A stretch of 64,000 bases of DNA from assembly GCA_965215615.1 (NCBI GenBank), contig OZ244068.1:1364001-1428000 (forward strand), read 5' to 3'. Below, one piece after another: positions 17,434 through 27,319 of the stretch. The notes under the pieces are model-generated. The model made no database searches and had not been told where the DNA came from. It saw only the letters and a program-made list of their open reading frames with translations. Source of the DNA: CBDATA01 sp965215615. GTDB lineage: Bacteria > Acidobacteriota > Vicinamibacteria > Marinacidobacterales > Marinacidobacteraceae. Every line of letters starts with the position of its first letter. Position 1 is the first letter of the stretch. The translations under genes and the position numbers were made by a program.

Positions 17434-18369
17434 ACGGGAGCCGCGGAGGAAGCGCAGGAACTCGCTGTCGCTGCCGATGACGAAGGTGACTTCCTCGTCG
17501 AGCGTCGCGCGGTAGGTTTCGAGCGATTTCATGAAGCTGTAGAACTCGGGATCCCGGCTGTAGGCCGCCGAGTAGATCGCCGCGGCTTCGGCATCGGCGC
17601 GGCCCCGGATTTCCTCGGCCTGCCGGAAGGCTTCCGACTCGATGGACTTGAGTTCCCGCTCGCGCTGGCCGCGCACTTCGGCGGCCCTCCCTTGCCCTTC
17701 GGAGCGGCTCCGCTCGGCGATCCGGTGGCGCTCCGAGATCATCCGCTCATAGACGCTCGCCCGCACTTCCTCGACGTAGTTGACCCGCTTGATGCGGACA
17801 TCCACCAGCTCGATGCCGAAGTTGGGGGTAGCCTGCGAAGCCTTCTCCCGGATGCTGCGGGTGATCCCGTCGCGGCCATACTCGATTTCACCGGTGATCT
17901 CTTCGGTGGCGAAGCTGATCAGATCCTCGGTGAGCTCGAACTCGCGGTTGCTGATCCGCACGATTTCGAGAAGGTCGTAGCTCGCGACCGCGTTGCGGGT
18001 CTCGCCGTCGATGATGTCGTCGAGGCGACTCTGCGCTCCCCGTTCGTCGCGCACCGACTGGAAGAACCGAAGCGGGTCGGCGATCCGCCAGCGGGCGTAG
18101 GTGTCCACCCAGATGAACTTCTTGTCGCGGGTGGTGATCTGGTTCGCGTCGCCGTCCCAGGGAAGCCAGCGCTTGTCGAAGCGGGTGACCCGATGCACGA
18201 AGGGGGCCTTGAAGTGGAGGCCGGGTTCGGTGACCGCTCCGCCGACCGGATCGCCGAAGAGCGTGATGATGGCCTGTTCGGTCTCGCCGAGCGTGTAGGT
18301 GCTCGAAAACAGGAGGACGAGCCCGGCGATCGCTCCTCCGAGGCGGATTCCAAGCCGTTTCACCGTCAT
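17431..18369 (-). CDS. hflC: HflC, modulator of the FtsH protease
   Basis: 312 residues, SPFH/band-7 protein. One N-terminal membrane segment (about 9-27) precedes the SPFH domain; typical family blocks include TEQAIITLFG, EPGLHFKAPF, and the charged helical region RSEGQGRAAEVRGQRERELK. In other bacteria HflC with HflK forms a membrane cage around FtsH and restrains degradation of membrane proteins. It overlaps hflK by four bases (ATGA), so the two are co-translated. The TAG stop lies inside the end of a MITE-like element, so the natural C-terminus may have been slightly different, though the length is normal for the family. Confidence 0.93.
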   Translation of the reverse strand: MTVKRLGIRLGGAIAGLVLLFSSTYTLGETEQAIITLFGDPVGGAVTEPGLHFKAPFVHRVTRFDKRWLPWDGDANQITTRDKKFIWVDTYARWRIADPLRFFQSVRDERGAQSRLDDIIDGETRNAVASYDLLEIVRISNREFELTEDLISFATEEITGEIEYGRDGITRSIREKASQATPNFGIELVDVRIKRVNYVEEVRASVYERMISERHRIAERSRSEGQGRAAEVRGQRERELKSIESEAFRQAEEIRGRADAEAAAIYSAAYSRDPEFYSFMKSLETYRATLDEEVTFVIGSDSEFLRFLRGSR

Positions 18370-19424
18370 CGCTCGCCTCCCGGCTCGTTCGAAGAGCGAG
18401 ATGTTCCGCCCGTCCCGAGATTCAGGAGGGGGAGCAGGTTGCCGGCTTCCTCGTCGAGGATCACCTTCTGTCCCATTCGGGGCAGCACTTCGGAGATGGT
18501 TTCGAGGTACATCCGCGCCCGGGTCACCCGGGGCGCGTCGCGATACTCCTCATAGACCGCGGCGAACCGGGCCGCCTCTCCGCGAGCCCGGTTCACCCGC
18601 TCGGCGGCGTACCCCTCGGCTTCCTCGAGCACCCGCTGCGCGTCTCCCCGCGCCCGCGGGATCGCCTGGTTGTATTCGGCGAGCGCCTCGTTGGTGAGCC
18701 GCTCCTTCTCCTGGATGGCCTCATTGACATCGTTGAAGCTGGGCTTCACGGTGTCCGGCGGATTCACATCCTGGAGGACGAGCTGCTGGATGCTGATTCC
18801 GGTCTCGTAGCGGTCGTTGATCTCCTGGAGCAGATCCTTCGCCTGGGCCGCGATCCGTTCACGCCCCACGGTCAGCACTTCGTCCACGCTGTGGTCCCCG
18901 ACCACGTCCCGCATCGCGGCTTCGCTCATGTCGCGGAAGGTGGACCGGATGTCACGCACGTTGAAGAGGTAGGCGCGGGGATCCTGCACCTTGAACTGGA
19001 CGATCCACTCCACGACCGCCACGTTGAGATCTCCGGTGAGCATCAGCGACTCTTCGAGGAACTGCCGTTCGTCGTAGGTGGTGCGGACCCCGGCCTCCAT
19101 CGTGCGGAAACCGAACTCCTCCTTGAGCTGGCGCTCCACCGGCACCTTGGTCACGTCCTCGATGAGCGGAACGATGAAGTGAAGCCCCGGATCGGTGACC
19201 CGCGCGTAGCGGCCGAACCGGGTCACGACCCCGGCTTCGTCCGGATCCACCTGATAGACGGCGAGGAAGAACAGCACGAGCCCGAGAAGCCCGGCGACCC
19301 CCATCCCGATCCGCCTCGGCGAGAGCTGGCGAAGACGGGCGAGGATTTCCTCGACCGGGAGCCCGTCCGTGCCCGGAAAGTTGGAGAAACCACCCCTGTC
19401 TCCCCCGTTTGCTTGATACGCCAT
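18366..19424 (-). CDS. hflK: HflK, modulator of the FtsH protease
   Basis: 352 residues. A short Gly-rich cytoplasmic N-terminus is followed by a membrane helix (about 40-60, GMGVAGLLGLVLFFLAVYQV) and the SPFH domain (DEAGVVTRFGRY, DPGLHFIVPL, QLVLQDVNPP). The C-terminal third is Ala/Glu-rich helix, as in HflK. The ATG at 19424 has a strong GGAGGGAGA nine bases upstream. It is the first gene of the hflK-hflC operon and partners the next gene. Confidence 0.93.
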   Translation of the reverse strand: MAYQANGGDRGGFSNFPGTDGLPVEEILARLRQLSPRRIGMGVAGLLGLVLFFLAVYQVDPDEAGVVTRFGRYARVTDPGLHFIVPLIEDVTKVPVERQLKEEFGFRTMEAGVRTTYDERQFLEESLMLTGDLNVAVVEWIVQFKVQDPRAYLFNVRDIRSTFRDMSEAAMRDVVGDHSVDEVLTVGRERIAAQAKDLLQEINDRYETGISIQQLVLQDVNPPDTVKPSFNDVNEAIQEKERLTNEALAEYNQAIPRARGDAQRVLEEAEGYAAERVNRARGEAARFAAVYEEYRDAPRVTRARMYLETISEVLPRMGQKVILDEEAGNLLPLLNLGTGGTSRSSNEPGGER

Positions 19425-19472
19425 CGTCGGTTCTCCCTCCGGGGAAAAAAGCAGCCGGCTATCTTACTCCGG
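19425..19472. promoter_or_regulatory. Compact divergent promoter between hflK and a lipoprotein gene
   Basis: Only 48 bases separate the divergent starts. On the plus strand TATCTT (19460-19465) ends seven bases before the lipoprotein ATG, with no ribosome binding site, fitting a leaderless start. On the minus strand TAAGAT (19467-19462) could serve hflK, whose leader carries GGAGGGAGA. The two -10-like boxes overlap, so the promoters may exclude each other. Confidence 0.4.
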
Positions 19473-19928
19473 ATGTCCTTGCGAAACGGTCTCTGGTTTT
19501 TCGTTTTCTGCCTCGCGCCGGCCTGCGGGAACCCGGCCCCGAGCGCCGAAGCGAGGGCGGTGGCGGAGCAGGAAATCCGCGCGGTTCTCGACCGGCAGAC
19601 CGAAGCCTGGAACGCCTTCGACCTCGAGGCTTTCGTTTCCGATTACCTCGACTCCCCGCGCACGCGCTTCGTGAGTGGCGGAACCGTGCGCCACGGGGTG
19701 GACGACCTGCTGGATCGCTACCGGACGAACTATCCGGACCCGGCCGCCATGGGCCGCCTGCATTTCAGCGACCTCGATATCCGGATCCTGTCAGCGGACC
19801 AGGCGCTGGTCTTCGGTCGCTACAACCTCGAACGCGAGGAGGACGCGCCCACCGGGCTCTTCACGCTCTTGATGGAGCGAACCGAAGACGGCTGGAAGAT
19901 CAGCCACGACCACACGAGCGCCGAATAG
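19473..19928 (+). CDS. Small lipoprotein with SnoaL/DUF4440-like fold
   Basis: 151 residues. The N-terminus (FFVFCLAPAC, Cys18) looks like a lipoprotein signal. The rest matches the NTF2-like/DUF4440 pattern: EIRAVLDRQTEAWNAFDLEAF at the start of the domain, a middle part with RYRTNYPDP, and a closing strand with GLFTLLMERTEDGWKISHDHTS. Members are small ligand-binding or enzyme-like domains with diverse roles; no function can be given. It stands alone, divergent from hflK and meeting the DUF4175 gene tail to tail with a four-base gap. Confidence 0.75.
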   Translation: MSLRNGLWFFVFCLAPACGNPAPSAEARAVAEQEIRAVLDRQTEAWNAFDLEAFVSDYLDSPRTRFVSGGTVRHGVDDLLDRYRTNYPDPAAMGRLHFSDLDIRILSADQALVFGRYNLEREEDAPTGLFTLLMERTEDGWKISHDHTSAE

Positions 19929-19932
19929 CCGG

Positions 19933-22900
19933 TCAGCGCTCGCGGGATTCCGGCTCGGTCCGGCCGAGCGCCCGGAAATACTCTTCGACCATCGCTTCGT
20001 AGCCCTCCGGAGGCCGTTCTTCCCCGGTCGCGACCACATCCATGCCGTTCTCGCCGGCGAACAGGCGGCGCAGGTCGAACTCGAACTCCCGAAGCGCATC
20101 GAGAACTTCCGATTCGAGCTGCTCTACCGCGCGGGGGTTTCCGATCAGGTTCCCGGGCGAAAGCCCCCGCAGCGCATTCAGGACTCCGTCGAGGCGTTCG
20201 GTTCCGGGAGGAGCGCCGCTGCCGAAGCCGCCGAGCGCGCCCCGGAGCCCTTCGGCTTCTTCGATCCGGCGCTCGATTTCGCGGCCCACCTGGCGAGCAT
20301 CCTCCTCACCCCCGGCTTCGGCGAGGCGATTCCGGAGTGATTCCATGCCACGCACCAGAGCACCGGCCCGGTCGAGAGCATCCTCGCGCACAGCTCGCTC
20401 CGAACCCCGCACCGTCTCGCCGGCGCGTGCCAGATCGTTTTCGAGAGCTTCGAGATCCTGCGCGATCATGGCTTCGAACCGGTCGGCGTATTCGGGTGTC
20501 CTTTCGGCGATGACCCCGCGCGAATAGTGGATTTTTTCCTTGAGCTTTCGATCCCGGATGCCGCGGGCCGCTTCACCCACCGCGCGGGATGCCTCCGGTT
20601 CGTCGCGGCTCCATTCCCGGCTGATCCGGTCCAGCTCCCGCTCCACTTCCTGGACCCGGCCGGCGAGTTCTTCCTTCTGCTGCTGGAGTTCGGCGAGCTG
20701 ATCCCGGCCCGCGCCCTCTCCGAGTCCGGCAACCTCGTCGCGAATCCGGTCCTGGGTCGAGCGGAGCCGGCGGGTCTCGTTCGCGAGCTGTTCCACATCC
20801 CGGTCGAGACGCTCCCGCCTCCCGCTGTCGAGCTCCCGCCGCGCCCCGCGGAGCTCTTCGGCGGCGGAAAGGCCTCCTGACCCACCCTCGCCCGAAGAAG
20901 AGGAGCGCATCTGCCGGGCTGCTTCCCGCAGGCGCCGCGAGACGGCAGCCAGATCGGGGCGGGACCGCTCGCGCGCAAGGCGCTCCAGCCGCCGGGCGAT
21001 CTCTTCGGTCTCTTCGGCGATCTGACGCTGGCTCGCCTCCGATCCGTTTCCGGGGGGCGTGACACCGCGCCGGGCGTTCTCCTGTTCCTGCCGACGAGCC
21101 AGTTCGGCGAGACGCTCCATGACTTCATCCACTTCGTCGTCCGCCGAGGCGCGCCCACGCTGTTCCACGGTTTCGTACTGGTTGCGGAGCTTGTCCATCT
21201 CCAGCTCGAAGAGCCGGGCGAGATCTTCCGACTGCGGCGTGGAACTCCCTCCCCCTCCACCGCCTCCCTGGCCGAAGCTGACCTCGCGCTCGGCGAAGCT
21301 CGCATCCGCCCGCTGCAGATGGGCGAGAGCCTTTTGTTCGTGGGGGAGCGCGGCATCGGGGTCGCCCGCGATCAGTCGTTCCTCGGCGAGGGTCATCTCC
21401 CCGAGCGCCGCTTCCAGCTCCTCCGCGATGCCGGCGAACTCGGGGACGGTGGCGATCCCCCGGTTCCGGAGCCGTCGGGAGAGAGTGCTCACCTGCTCCC
21501 GAAGGCGGCCCTGGGCGAGTCCCACGGTGGCCACTGTTTCCTGAAAGACCGTTTCCGGCAGCTCTCCTCGTTCCCGGATCACCTTGAAAGTCGCCACCAC
21601 GACCTGCTTCTGGCGGAGCGTCAGGGTTCCGTCGAGCGCAGCGTCGTCCCCTGCCCCTCCCCCGCCCGGCGCGGAATCGGCCTGCCGATAGCTCGGATCG
21701 AAACGGCGGATGGCAATGAAGTAGAGATCGGTGGAGGCAGTGGTCCCCGCGCCGTCTTCGGCCACCGCGTAGTAGGCGAGGAGATCGCCGGGGGTGAGGT
21801 CGTGATCCTCGAGAAAAAGCGTGTGTCCGGTCTGGACTTCGGAACGAAATCCGGTGCCGGTCAACGTTTCCACCGTTTCCTCGCCGCCGTTCACCGACCA
21901 CCGCAACTCGATTCGACGGACCGCGTAGTCGTCCTCCGCCGAGACCTCGGTGAACACCTCCTCGACCGAACTGGCCTCGATGTCCCGTCCCGGTGTCAGG
22001 AAGCGGACGATCGGGGGCAGATCGTCGAGGACCTCGATGGCGTAATCCCGGGAGGCGGTCCGCATCCGCCCGTCCTCGCCCGCGAGCGCGATCCGGTAGG
22101 AACCGGAGCGTTCCGGTTTCAGGGTGGCGACGAGCCCGCCCGACCCCGCATCGAGGGTGAGCGGCAGGTCGCCCCCGGCATCCAGCCGGATCAGGCCCGC
22201 ATCCACCGTGACGGAAGGACGTACCAGAATGTCCACCTCGGTTCCGAGGAGGGCCGCGATGTCGCCGCCGTCTTCCACGCGTCGCGGTTCGAGGCCGGTG
22301 TGAGCCGGATAGCGATAGACGAGATCCAGCCGGGACACCTGGGGAAAGTCCTCCACGTCGATGCGGTAGGTGGGAGAGCGCACCCCCTCTGCCTCCACCA
22401 GGTAGTCGGTTGCGGCCGAAACCCCGAGCAGGAGATGGCGGTATCCGGCGCTTTCCGGGTCGAAGACCATCGTCTCGGTGCGGCGTGCTCCGTCTTCGGT
22501 TTCGGTTCGGAGCAGAACCCGCTCCGCGGTGAATCCTTCGAGCCGGGCATCGATCCACCGATCCCCACCGGTGGCGATGACCGCGTTTCCGGGGGACACC
22601 TCGATCCGGTAGGGGTTCGCGTCGGTGATGTCGCGCCACGGGGTGAACAGCAGCGACATGCCGGTCTGAAGTACCGGAGGGGCGATCAGCGAGAGCCCGG
22701 CGATGGCGGCGAGGATCGAGCCGAACGCCGCGCCCGCTCCTCTGAGGCTCGTCGCTTCCACCGCCCGGCCGATGTTGCCCTCTTCGCAGCGACGGATGGC
22801 CTCTTCCACCACCATACGGGCCAGCTCCGGGGAAATCCCTTCCGAGGCGGCCCTTCCGGAGTCCACCTCCGGACCGAGTTCCACGCCGCTCAGGACGGTT

Positions 22901-23223
22901 TCCCGCAGCGTGGAGTCGTGCTCCTCCACATAAAGGGCCACTTGCCGGTCGCTTACCCGCGAGCGCAGGGGAGACCAGAGAAAGCGTCCGAGACTGAAGG
23001 CGACCAGGGCCCAGGCGGCGATCTGGAAAGTACGGACGATCCAGGCTTCGTAGCGGAGCGCATCCATCGCCCAGGCCGAAATCCCGAAGATGAGGACCGA
23101 AGCGGCCACCGCGAAGGCGAGCCCGGTGAGCACCCGACGAAACCGCCAACGGGAGCGCACCCGGCGGATCACCCCGAGCAGGGTTTCCGAAGACGAAGAG
23201 GAGTCGCCGAGGAAAGTGGTCAT
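19933..23223 (-). CDS. DUF4175-like membrane protein, last gene of the MoxR-VWA operon
   Basis: 1096 residues. Membrane segments lie at about 33-55, 65-85 and 165-190, followed by a long beta-rich extracytoplasmic part (about 195-530) and then a very charged Glu/Arg helical region (about 550-930) predicted to form coiled coils, rich in REL, LERLARE and similar heptad-like strings. The layout and hydrophobic N-terminus (VLTGLAFAVAASVLIFGISA) fit DUF4175 proteins that accompany MoxR/DUF58/VWA genes. Its start overlaps the BatA-like gene stop (ATGA). Likely a scaffold or sensor spanning the inner membrane; this is inference from position and shape. A TGG-rich or enzymatic motif was not found. 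Confidence 0.75.
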   Translation of the reverse strand: MTTFLGDSSSSSETLLGVIRRVRSRWRFRRVLTGLAFAVAASVLIFGISAWAMDALRYEAWIVRTFQIAAWALVAFSLGRFLWSPLRSRVSDRQVALYVEEHDSTLRETVLSGVELGPEVDSGRAASEGISPELARMVVEEAIRRCEEGNIGRAVEATSLRGAGAAFGSILAAIAGLSLIAPPVLQTGMSLLFTPWRDITDANPYRIEVSPGNAVIATGGDRWIDARLEGFTAERVLLRTETEDGARRTETMVFDPESAGYRHLLLGVSAATDYLVEAEGVRSPTYRIDVEDFPQVSRLDLVYRYPAHTGLEPRRVEDGGDIAALLGTEVDILVRPSVTVDAGLIRLDAGGDLPLTLDAGSGGLVATLKPERSGSYRIALAGEDGRMRTASRDYAIEVLDDLPPIVRFLTPGRDIEASSVEEVFTEVSAEDDYAVRRIELRWSVNGGEETVETLTGTGFRSEVQTGHTLFLEDHDLTPGDLLAYYAVAEDGAGTTASTDLYFIAIRRFDPSYRQADSAPGGGGAGDDAALDGTLTLRQKQVVVATFKVIRERGELPETVFQETVATVGLAQGRLREQVSTLSRRLRNRGIATVPEFAGIAEELEAALGEMTLAEERLIAGDPDAALPHEQKALAHLQRADASFAEREVSFGQGGGGGGGSSTPQSEDLARLFELEMDKLRNQYETVEQRGRASADDEVDEVMERLAELARRQEQENARRGVTPPGNGSEASQRQIAEETEEIARRLERLARERSRPDLAAVSRRLREAARQMRSSSSGEGGSGGLSAAEELRGARRELDSGRRERLDRDVEQLANETRRLRSTQDRIRDEVAGLGEGAGRDQLAELQQQKEELAGRVQEVERELDRISREWSRDEPEASRAVGEAARGIRDRKLKEKIHYSRGVIAERTPEYADRFEAMIAQDLEALENDLARAGETVRGSERAVREDALDRAGALVRGMESLRNRLAEAGGEEDARQVGREIERRIEEAEGLRGALGGFGSGAPPGTERLDGVLNALRGLSPGNLIGNPRAVEQLESEVLDALREFEFDLRRLFAGENGMDVVATGEERPPEGYEAMVEEYFRALGRTEPESRER

Positions 23224-25316
23224 CGCGGGCTGTTCGGGAGTATAGGAGCCCTCCCGCCGGCAAAACGGGCCACGAAACCCTCCGAGAAAAGAAGTAGCGT
23301 CGCCGCGAAAAGCAGCGGCCAGTCGAGACGGAGTTCTCCTCCGGCTACGCGTGCTTGTTCTTCTGCCAGATCACCCTCGGATTCCTCCTCGGTTTCTTCG
23401 GGAGTCGCCACCGCTACCCGGATTTCCTCGGCATCGAGCTGCGCCGGATCCATTTCGGCGAGCGGCGGATTGACCGCCAGCATCCGGAAGGCATCTTCTT
23501 CCGGGGGACGGGCCCCCCAGATGCCGGCCTGATCGAGACGGAGCGCGGTGCCCTCTTCGGCAACCGTGGTTTCTCCGGAAGGCTGCCGGATCAGCAGGCT
23601 CCCTTCTTCGGCCGCGTCCAGTCGGAACGCGGCTCCGGGGTCCACCACCTGCCCCACCCGCCAGGCGATGGGGGCTTCCTCGAAACGCGCCGTCCATCCG
23701 AGGAGCTCGTGGAGAAAGGGCACGAACGCCGGACGGCGGGCGAGATCGTTCCAGGAGGGATCGAAGGAAGAGAGAAAGAGAGCGACCCTTCCGGCTCCGA
23801 CATCGAAGGCCAGCAGCGCCGGAGCGCCGTCATCGAAGCGAGCGAGTGTGCTTTCTACCGGAGGGATTCCGACCACGGCGCGGTAGCGATAGAAAAAGGT
23901 TCCACTGAGCGCAGCGGTGACCCCTCCCCCGCCCGAGAAAGGCTCGAAGACGGGATGCCGGCCGTTGATGTTTCCGAGTCGCGCCGGGGGAAATCGCTCC
24001 CGCGTGTTTCCGAGAGTAATCGGGAGGAGCGAGCCGAAGTCTTCGGCCCAACTTTCGGGGGGACGTCGCGGCCCCATGCCGAAGACCGCAGCCCCTCCGG
24101 ATTCGACGAAGCCGACGAGCGCCCGAAGAGCTCCGGCATCGAGATCGCCCGGATCGGTGACGAACGCGATCCGCGCCCCGTCGAGCGCTTCGCGGACCGC
24201 CGCTTCGCCCCGGCGCGGGCCCGCCTCGAGGAGGAAGGCCGGAGATGCGCCCACCCGGAGAGCCTCCCGCAGATAGGGCGAGGAACTTCCGGCATTCCCC
24301 CCGAGGTGAACGACGCGGAGTGCGTCATCGGGCCGCACCCCGAAACGGAAGATGTCGTCATCCGGAAGCCAGTCCGGGCGGGAACCGGCGATCCGCACTT
24401 CGGCGGCGAGCGGTTCGGAAGGGCGAACGAACGGCGCGAACCGGACCACGCCTGCCTGTCGGGATCGGCCTCCGGCGAGGCGAACCGTCTGCTCCTCCAC
24501 CTCGCGTCCGGCGAGCCAGAGGGTTGTTTCGAGTTCGATTTCCTCGCCCGGGTCACCCGGAACGAAGCCGATATGGGCGGTGACCGCGAGGCCGTCCCTT
24601 CCCTCTGGAGCGAGCGTGACCGAAGACAGGTAGGAGCCCGGAGACGCGGGGGGCGAACCCACTCCCACGACTTCGATCCCGATCCCCGCCGGCAGCACCC
24701 GATCGGGCCGGCCGTCGTCGAACCCGCTTTGCTGGAGATCCGAGAGGAGAACCGCCTCGCGCCTCCGGCCAGGGCTCGCCGGGAGCAGCCGGGCGACGAG
24801 GCCGAGGGCCGTCGGGAAACGGGTTCCCCCTTCGCCGACTTCGATGCCCGCGAGGGCGCGACCGAGGATGTCCCGCTCTCCGGTGAGTTCGGTGAGGGCT
24901 TCCGGACGGTCGTCGAAAGCCACGAGCACCGCCCGGTCGGCAGGCCCGAGCTCCGCGATCCGCTCCGCCGCCGCTTCACGGGCCGCGGTTGCCCGGTCTC
25001 CGATCCGCATGCTGAGCGAGCGGTCCACGAGGATCGCCACGTCGCGGGGCGCATCGCTCCCGCCTCCCGCCGCTTCGGAAAGAAAAAGCGGCCGCGCGAA
25101 AGCGAGCGAGAGCAAAAGGAGCGCGAACGAACGCAAAAGGAGCAGCGGCAGGTTCCGGATCTTCCGCTTCCGGTGGCGGACGGGGGGGCCGAGCCGTTTC
25201 AGGAACCGGAGCGAGGGAAACGCGATCGGATCCCGCCGCCTCCGGGTGAGGTGCAACACGATTGGCAGGGCGACCAGCAGTCCTCCGAAGAGGAGGAAAG
25301 GGGCGAGAAAAGCCAT
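23220..25316 (-). CDS. BatA-like membrane protein with VWA domain
   Basis: 698 residues from the ATG at 25316, which overlaps the DUF58 stop by one base (TGATG). The N-terminus (FLAPFLLFGGLLVALPIVLHLT) and a second helix (about 55-75) are the BatA-type N-terminal anchor. A VWA domain follows with the metal-site motif DRSLS (about residue 97). A beta-rich region and a last membrane helix near 660-685 close the protein. Bat proteins act with MoxR ATPases in the envelope of other bacteria, but their biochemical role is not settled. A longer in-frame reading upstream to 25916 has no family likeness and overlaps the DUF58 gene, so it was rejected. Confidence 0.87.
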   Translation of the reverse strand: MAFLAPFLLFGGLLVALPIVLHLTRRRRDPIAFPSLRFLKRLGPPVRHRKRKIRNLPLLLLRSFALLLLSLAFARPLFLSEAAGGGSDAPRDVAILVDRSLSMRIGDRATAAREAAAERIAELGPADRAVLVAFDDRPEALTELTGERDILGRALAGIEVGEGGTRFPTALGLVARLLPASPGRRREAVLLSDLQQSGFDDGRPDRVLPAGIGIEVVGVGSPPASPGSYLSSVTLAPEGRDGLAVTAHIGFVPGDPGEEIELETTLWLAGREVEEQTVRLAGGRSRQAGVVRFAPFVRPSEPLAAEVRIAGSRPDWLPDDDIFRFGVRPDDALRVVHLGGNAGSSSPYLREALRVGASPAFLLEAGPRRGEAAVREALDGARIAFVTDPGDLDAGALRALVGFVESGGAAVFGMGPRRPPESWAEDFGSLLPITLGNTRERFPPARLGNINGRHPVFEPFSGGGGVTAALSGTFFYRYRAVVGIPPVESTLARFDDGAPALLAFDVGAGRVALFLSSFDPSWNDLARRPAFVPFLHELLGWTARFEEAPIAWRVGQVVDPGAAFRLDAAEEGSLLIRQPSGETTVAEEGTALRLDQAGIWGARPPEEDAFRMLAVNPPLAEMDPAQLDAEEIRVAVATPEETEEESEGDLAEEQARVAGGELRLDWPLLFAATLLLFSEGFVARFAGGRAPILPNSPR

Positions 25317-26278
25317 CAGCGTCCGCGGGCGCGCCCTTCGCGCTCGGTCAGGTATCGGAAGAGGGCGAAATCCAGCGGGGTTCCGGTGTCGGTGAGGACG
25401 TGGTCCACTCCCCGCCGTCCGAGCTCGGAGCCGAGCTCCTCGATGTGGCTTTCGATCAGATTGCGGTAGCTCTCCCGGATGCGTCCGGGCTCCACTTCGA
25501 GGACGGCCCCGGTTTCGAGATCGCGCATCCGGGATCCTCCCTCGTCGAATCCGGGCACGCCCATCAGATCCAGATCCCGCTCCGCCGGGTCGAGAACGTG
25601 GAACGCCATCACGTCGTGCCCCGCGGTCTGCACCCGGTCGAAGGCTTCGACCACTTCCTCCGGAGGCTCGTAGAAGTCGGAGACGACCGCCACCAGGCCG
25701 CGACGGGAAAGACTCGCCCCCATGCGGCCGAGAACCCGGGAGAGGATCCCCTCCCCCGATTCTTCTTCGCGCTGCGGCCCGGGACGAGCCCGCTCCAGGT
25801 GGCGGAGCACGGTGTCGAGATGCCGGGCCGAAGGGGGCACGAACTCCCGGATTTCGGTGTCGAAGGTGACGAGCCCGACCCGGTCCCGCTGGCTTCTCGA
25901 AAACGCGGAAAGGCATGCCGCCAGAAAGCGGGCGTAGTCGAGCTTGCGGATCCCGCGGTGGCCGAAATCCATGGAGCCCGAGAGATCCACTGCCACCACG
26001 AAGTTGGCGTTGGTGTCGGCCTCGAATTCCTTCACGTGGAAGCGGTCCGATCGCGCGAAGAGTCGCCAGTCCAGCCGCCGGATGTCGTCGCCGGGCATGT
26101 AGGGGCGGTGCTCGGCGAAATCCACGGAACGGCCGAGGTAGGTGGACCGGTGCAGTCCGCTGATGAATCCCTGGACGACGACCCGGGCGATGAGCTGGAG
26201 GTTCGCGATGCGGGCGAGCGTCGCCGGGTCGAGAAAGCGGGCGGCAGGATCCCCGCCGGCCAGGGGGAGCGGGCTCAC
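25316..26278 (-). CDS. DUF58 protein
   Basis: 320 residues from a GTG at 26278 that overlaps the MoxR stop (GTGA). The DUF58 core is plain: YMPGDDIRRLDWRLFARSDR followed by FEADTNANFVVAVDLSGSMD, which joins the DUF58 signature to a VWA-like metal site (DLSGS). DUF58 genes nearly always follow a MoxR ATPase and are thought to be its partner or substrate. No membrane segment is seen. A longer in-frame start at 26512 gives only Arg-rich sequence from inside the MoxR gene. Confidence 0.9.
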   Translation of the reverse strand: MSPLPLAGGDPAARFLDPATLARIANLQLIARVVVQGFISGLHRSTYLGRSVDFAEHRPYMPGDDIRRLDWRLFARSDRFHVKEFEADTNANFVVAVDLSGSMDFGHRGIRKLDYARFLAACLSAFSRSQRDRVGLVTFDTEIREFVPPSARHLDTVLRHLERARPGPQREEESGEGILSRVLGRMGASLSRRGLVAVVSDFYEPPEEVVEAFDRVQTAGHDVMAFHVLDPAERDLDLMGVPGFDEGGSRMRDLETGAVLEVEPGRIRESYRNLIESHIEELGSELGRRGVDHVLTDTGTPLDFALFRYLTEREGRARGR

Positions 26279-27306
26279 ATCTTCGATGCCGGCACCGGCA
26301 CCGCTTCGAGAAGTCGTGCCACGATGTCCTCCGAGGTCACCTTTTCCGACTGGGCGTGGAAGTTGGGCAGGATCCGGTGACGGAAGATCGGCGGTGCCAC
26401 GGCGCGGACATCCTCCATGGCGACGTGGGCCCGGCCTTTCATCAGGGCGCGGGCCTTGCCGGCGAGCACGACGTTCTGGGCGGCGCGTACGCTCGCGCCG
26501 TAGGCCACCCATTCGCGGATGAAGTCAGGCGCATCCTCCGCCGACGGCCGGCTGCGCCGGGCGAGTTCCACCGCATAGGCGAGCACCGGCTCGGTCACCG
26601 GAACCCGCCTCACCAGGGTCTGGAAGCGGAGCAGATCCTCACCGCCGAGGACGGCCTCGAGAGTCGGACGGGCATCCCGGGTGGTGGCCCGCACCACTTC
26701 GCGCTCCTGATCCTCCGGGAGGTAGTCGATCACGATGTTGAAAAGAAAACGATCGAGTTGGGCCTCGGGAAGCGGGTAGGTGCCTTCGAGTTCGATGGGG
26801 TTCTGAGTGGCGAAGACGAAATAGGGTGCCGGCAGGCGGTAGGTGCGCCCCTGCACTGTGACTTGCCGCTCCTGCATGGCTTCGAGGAGGGCGGACTGGG
26901 TCTTCGGCGGCGTGCGGTTGATCTCGTCGGCGAGCACGATGTTCGTGAACAGCGGCCCCTTGACGAAGACCAGATTGCGCTTCCCGGTCTCGGGGTTCTC
27001 CTGGATGATGTCGGTGCCGGTGATGTCGGACGGCATCAGGTCGGGAGTGAACTGGATGCGGTTGAAATCGAGCGCGAGAACTTCGGAGAGGGTCTGGACG
27101 ATCAGCGTCTTGGCGAGCCCCGGCACCCCGGTGATGATGCTGTTCCCGCCGGCCAGCAGGCTGATCAGCACCTGTTCGAGCGCCGCCTCCTGGCCGATGA
27201 TGGCTTTTTCGATTTCAGCTCCCGCCGCCGCCATGCTCTTCTCGAGACGGGCGGCGAGCTCGCGGTCGCTCTCTTCGGGTTGGGTTTCGGTTGGCGTTTC
27301 GGTCAA
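26275..27306 (-). CDS. MoxR-type AAA+ ATPase
   Basis: 343 residues. Walker A is GVPGLAKT, Walker B is VLADEINR followed by TPPKTQSALLEAMQE, and the sensor block FATQNPIELEGTYPLPEAQ is the MoxR hallmark. A C-terminal lid domain with arginine-rich helices follows. MoxR ATPases act as chaperones that assemble or activate VWA-containing partners, here the DUF58 and two VWA proteins of the same operon. The start is TTG at 27306 with AAGGAGAGG just upstream, 13 bases after the preceding gene. Confidence 0.95.
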   Translation of the reverse strand: MTETPTETQPEESDRELAARLEKSMAAAGAEIEKAIIGQEAALEQVLISLLAGGNSIITGVPGLAKTLIVQTLSEVLALDFNRIQFTPDLMPSDITGTDIIQENPETGKRNLVFVKGPLFTNIVLADEINRTPPKTQSALLEAMQERQVTVQGRTYRLPAPYFVFATQNPIELEGTYPLPEAQLDRFLFNIVIDYLPEDQEREVVRATTRDARPTLEAVLGGEDLLRFQTLVRRVPVTEPVLAYAVELARRSRPSAEDAPDFIREWVAYGASVRAAQNVVLAGKARALMKGRAHVAMEDVRAVAPPIFRHRILPNFHAQSEKVTSEDIVARLLEAVPVPASKM

Positions 27307-27319
27307 TCGCCTCTCCTTG

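Noticed and set aside
21125..23532. Long open frames of ~710-740 codons on both strands overlapping the DUF4175 gene
   Set aside because: Low-complexity Arg/Gly/Pro translations in non-coding frames of a high-GC gene; the DUF4175 frame has membrane helices and operon overlaps.
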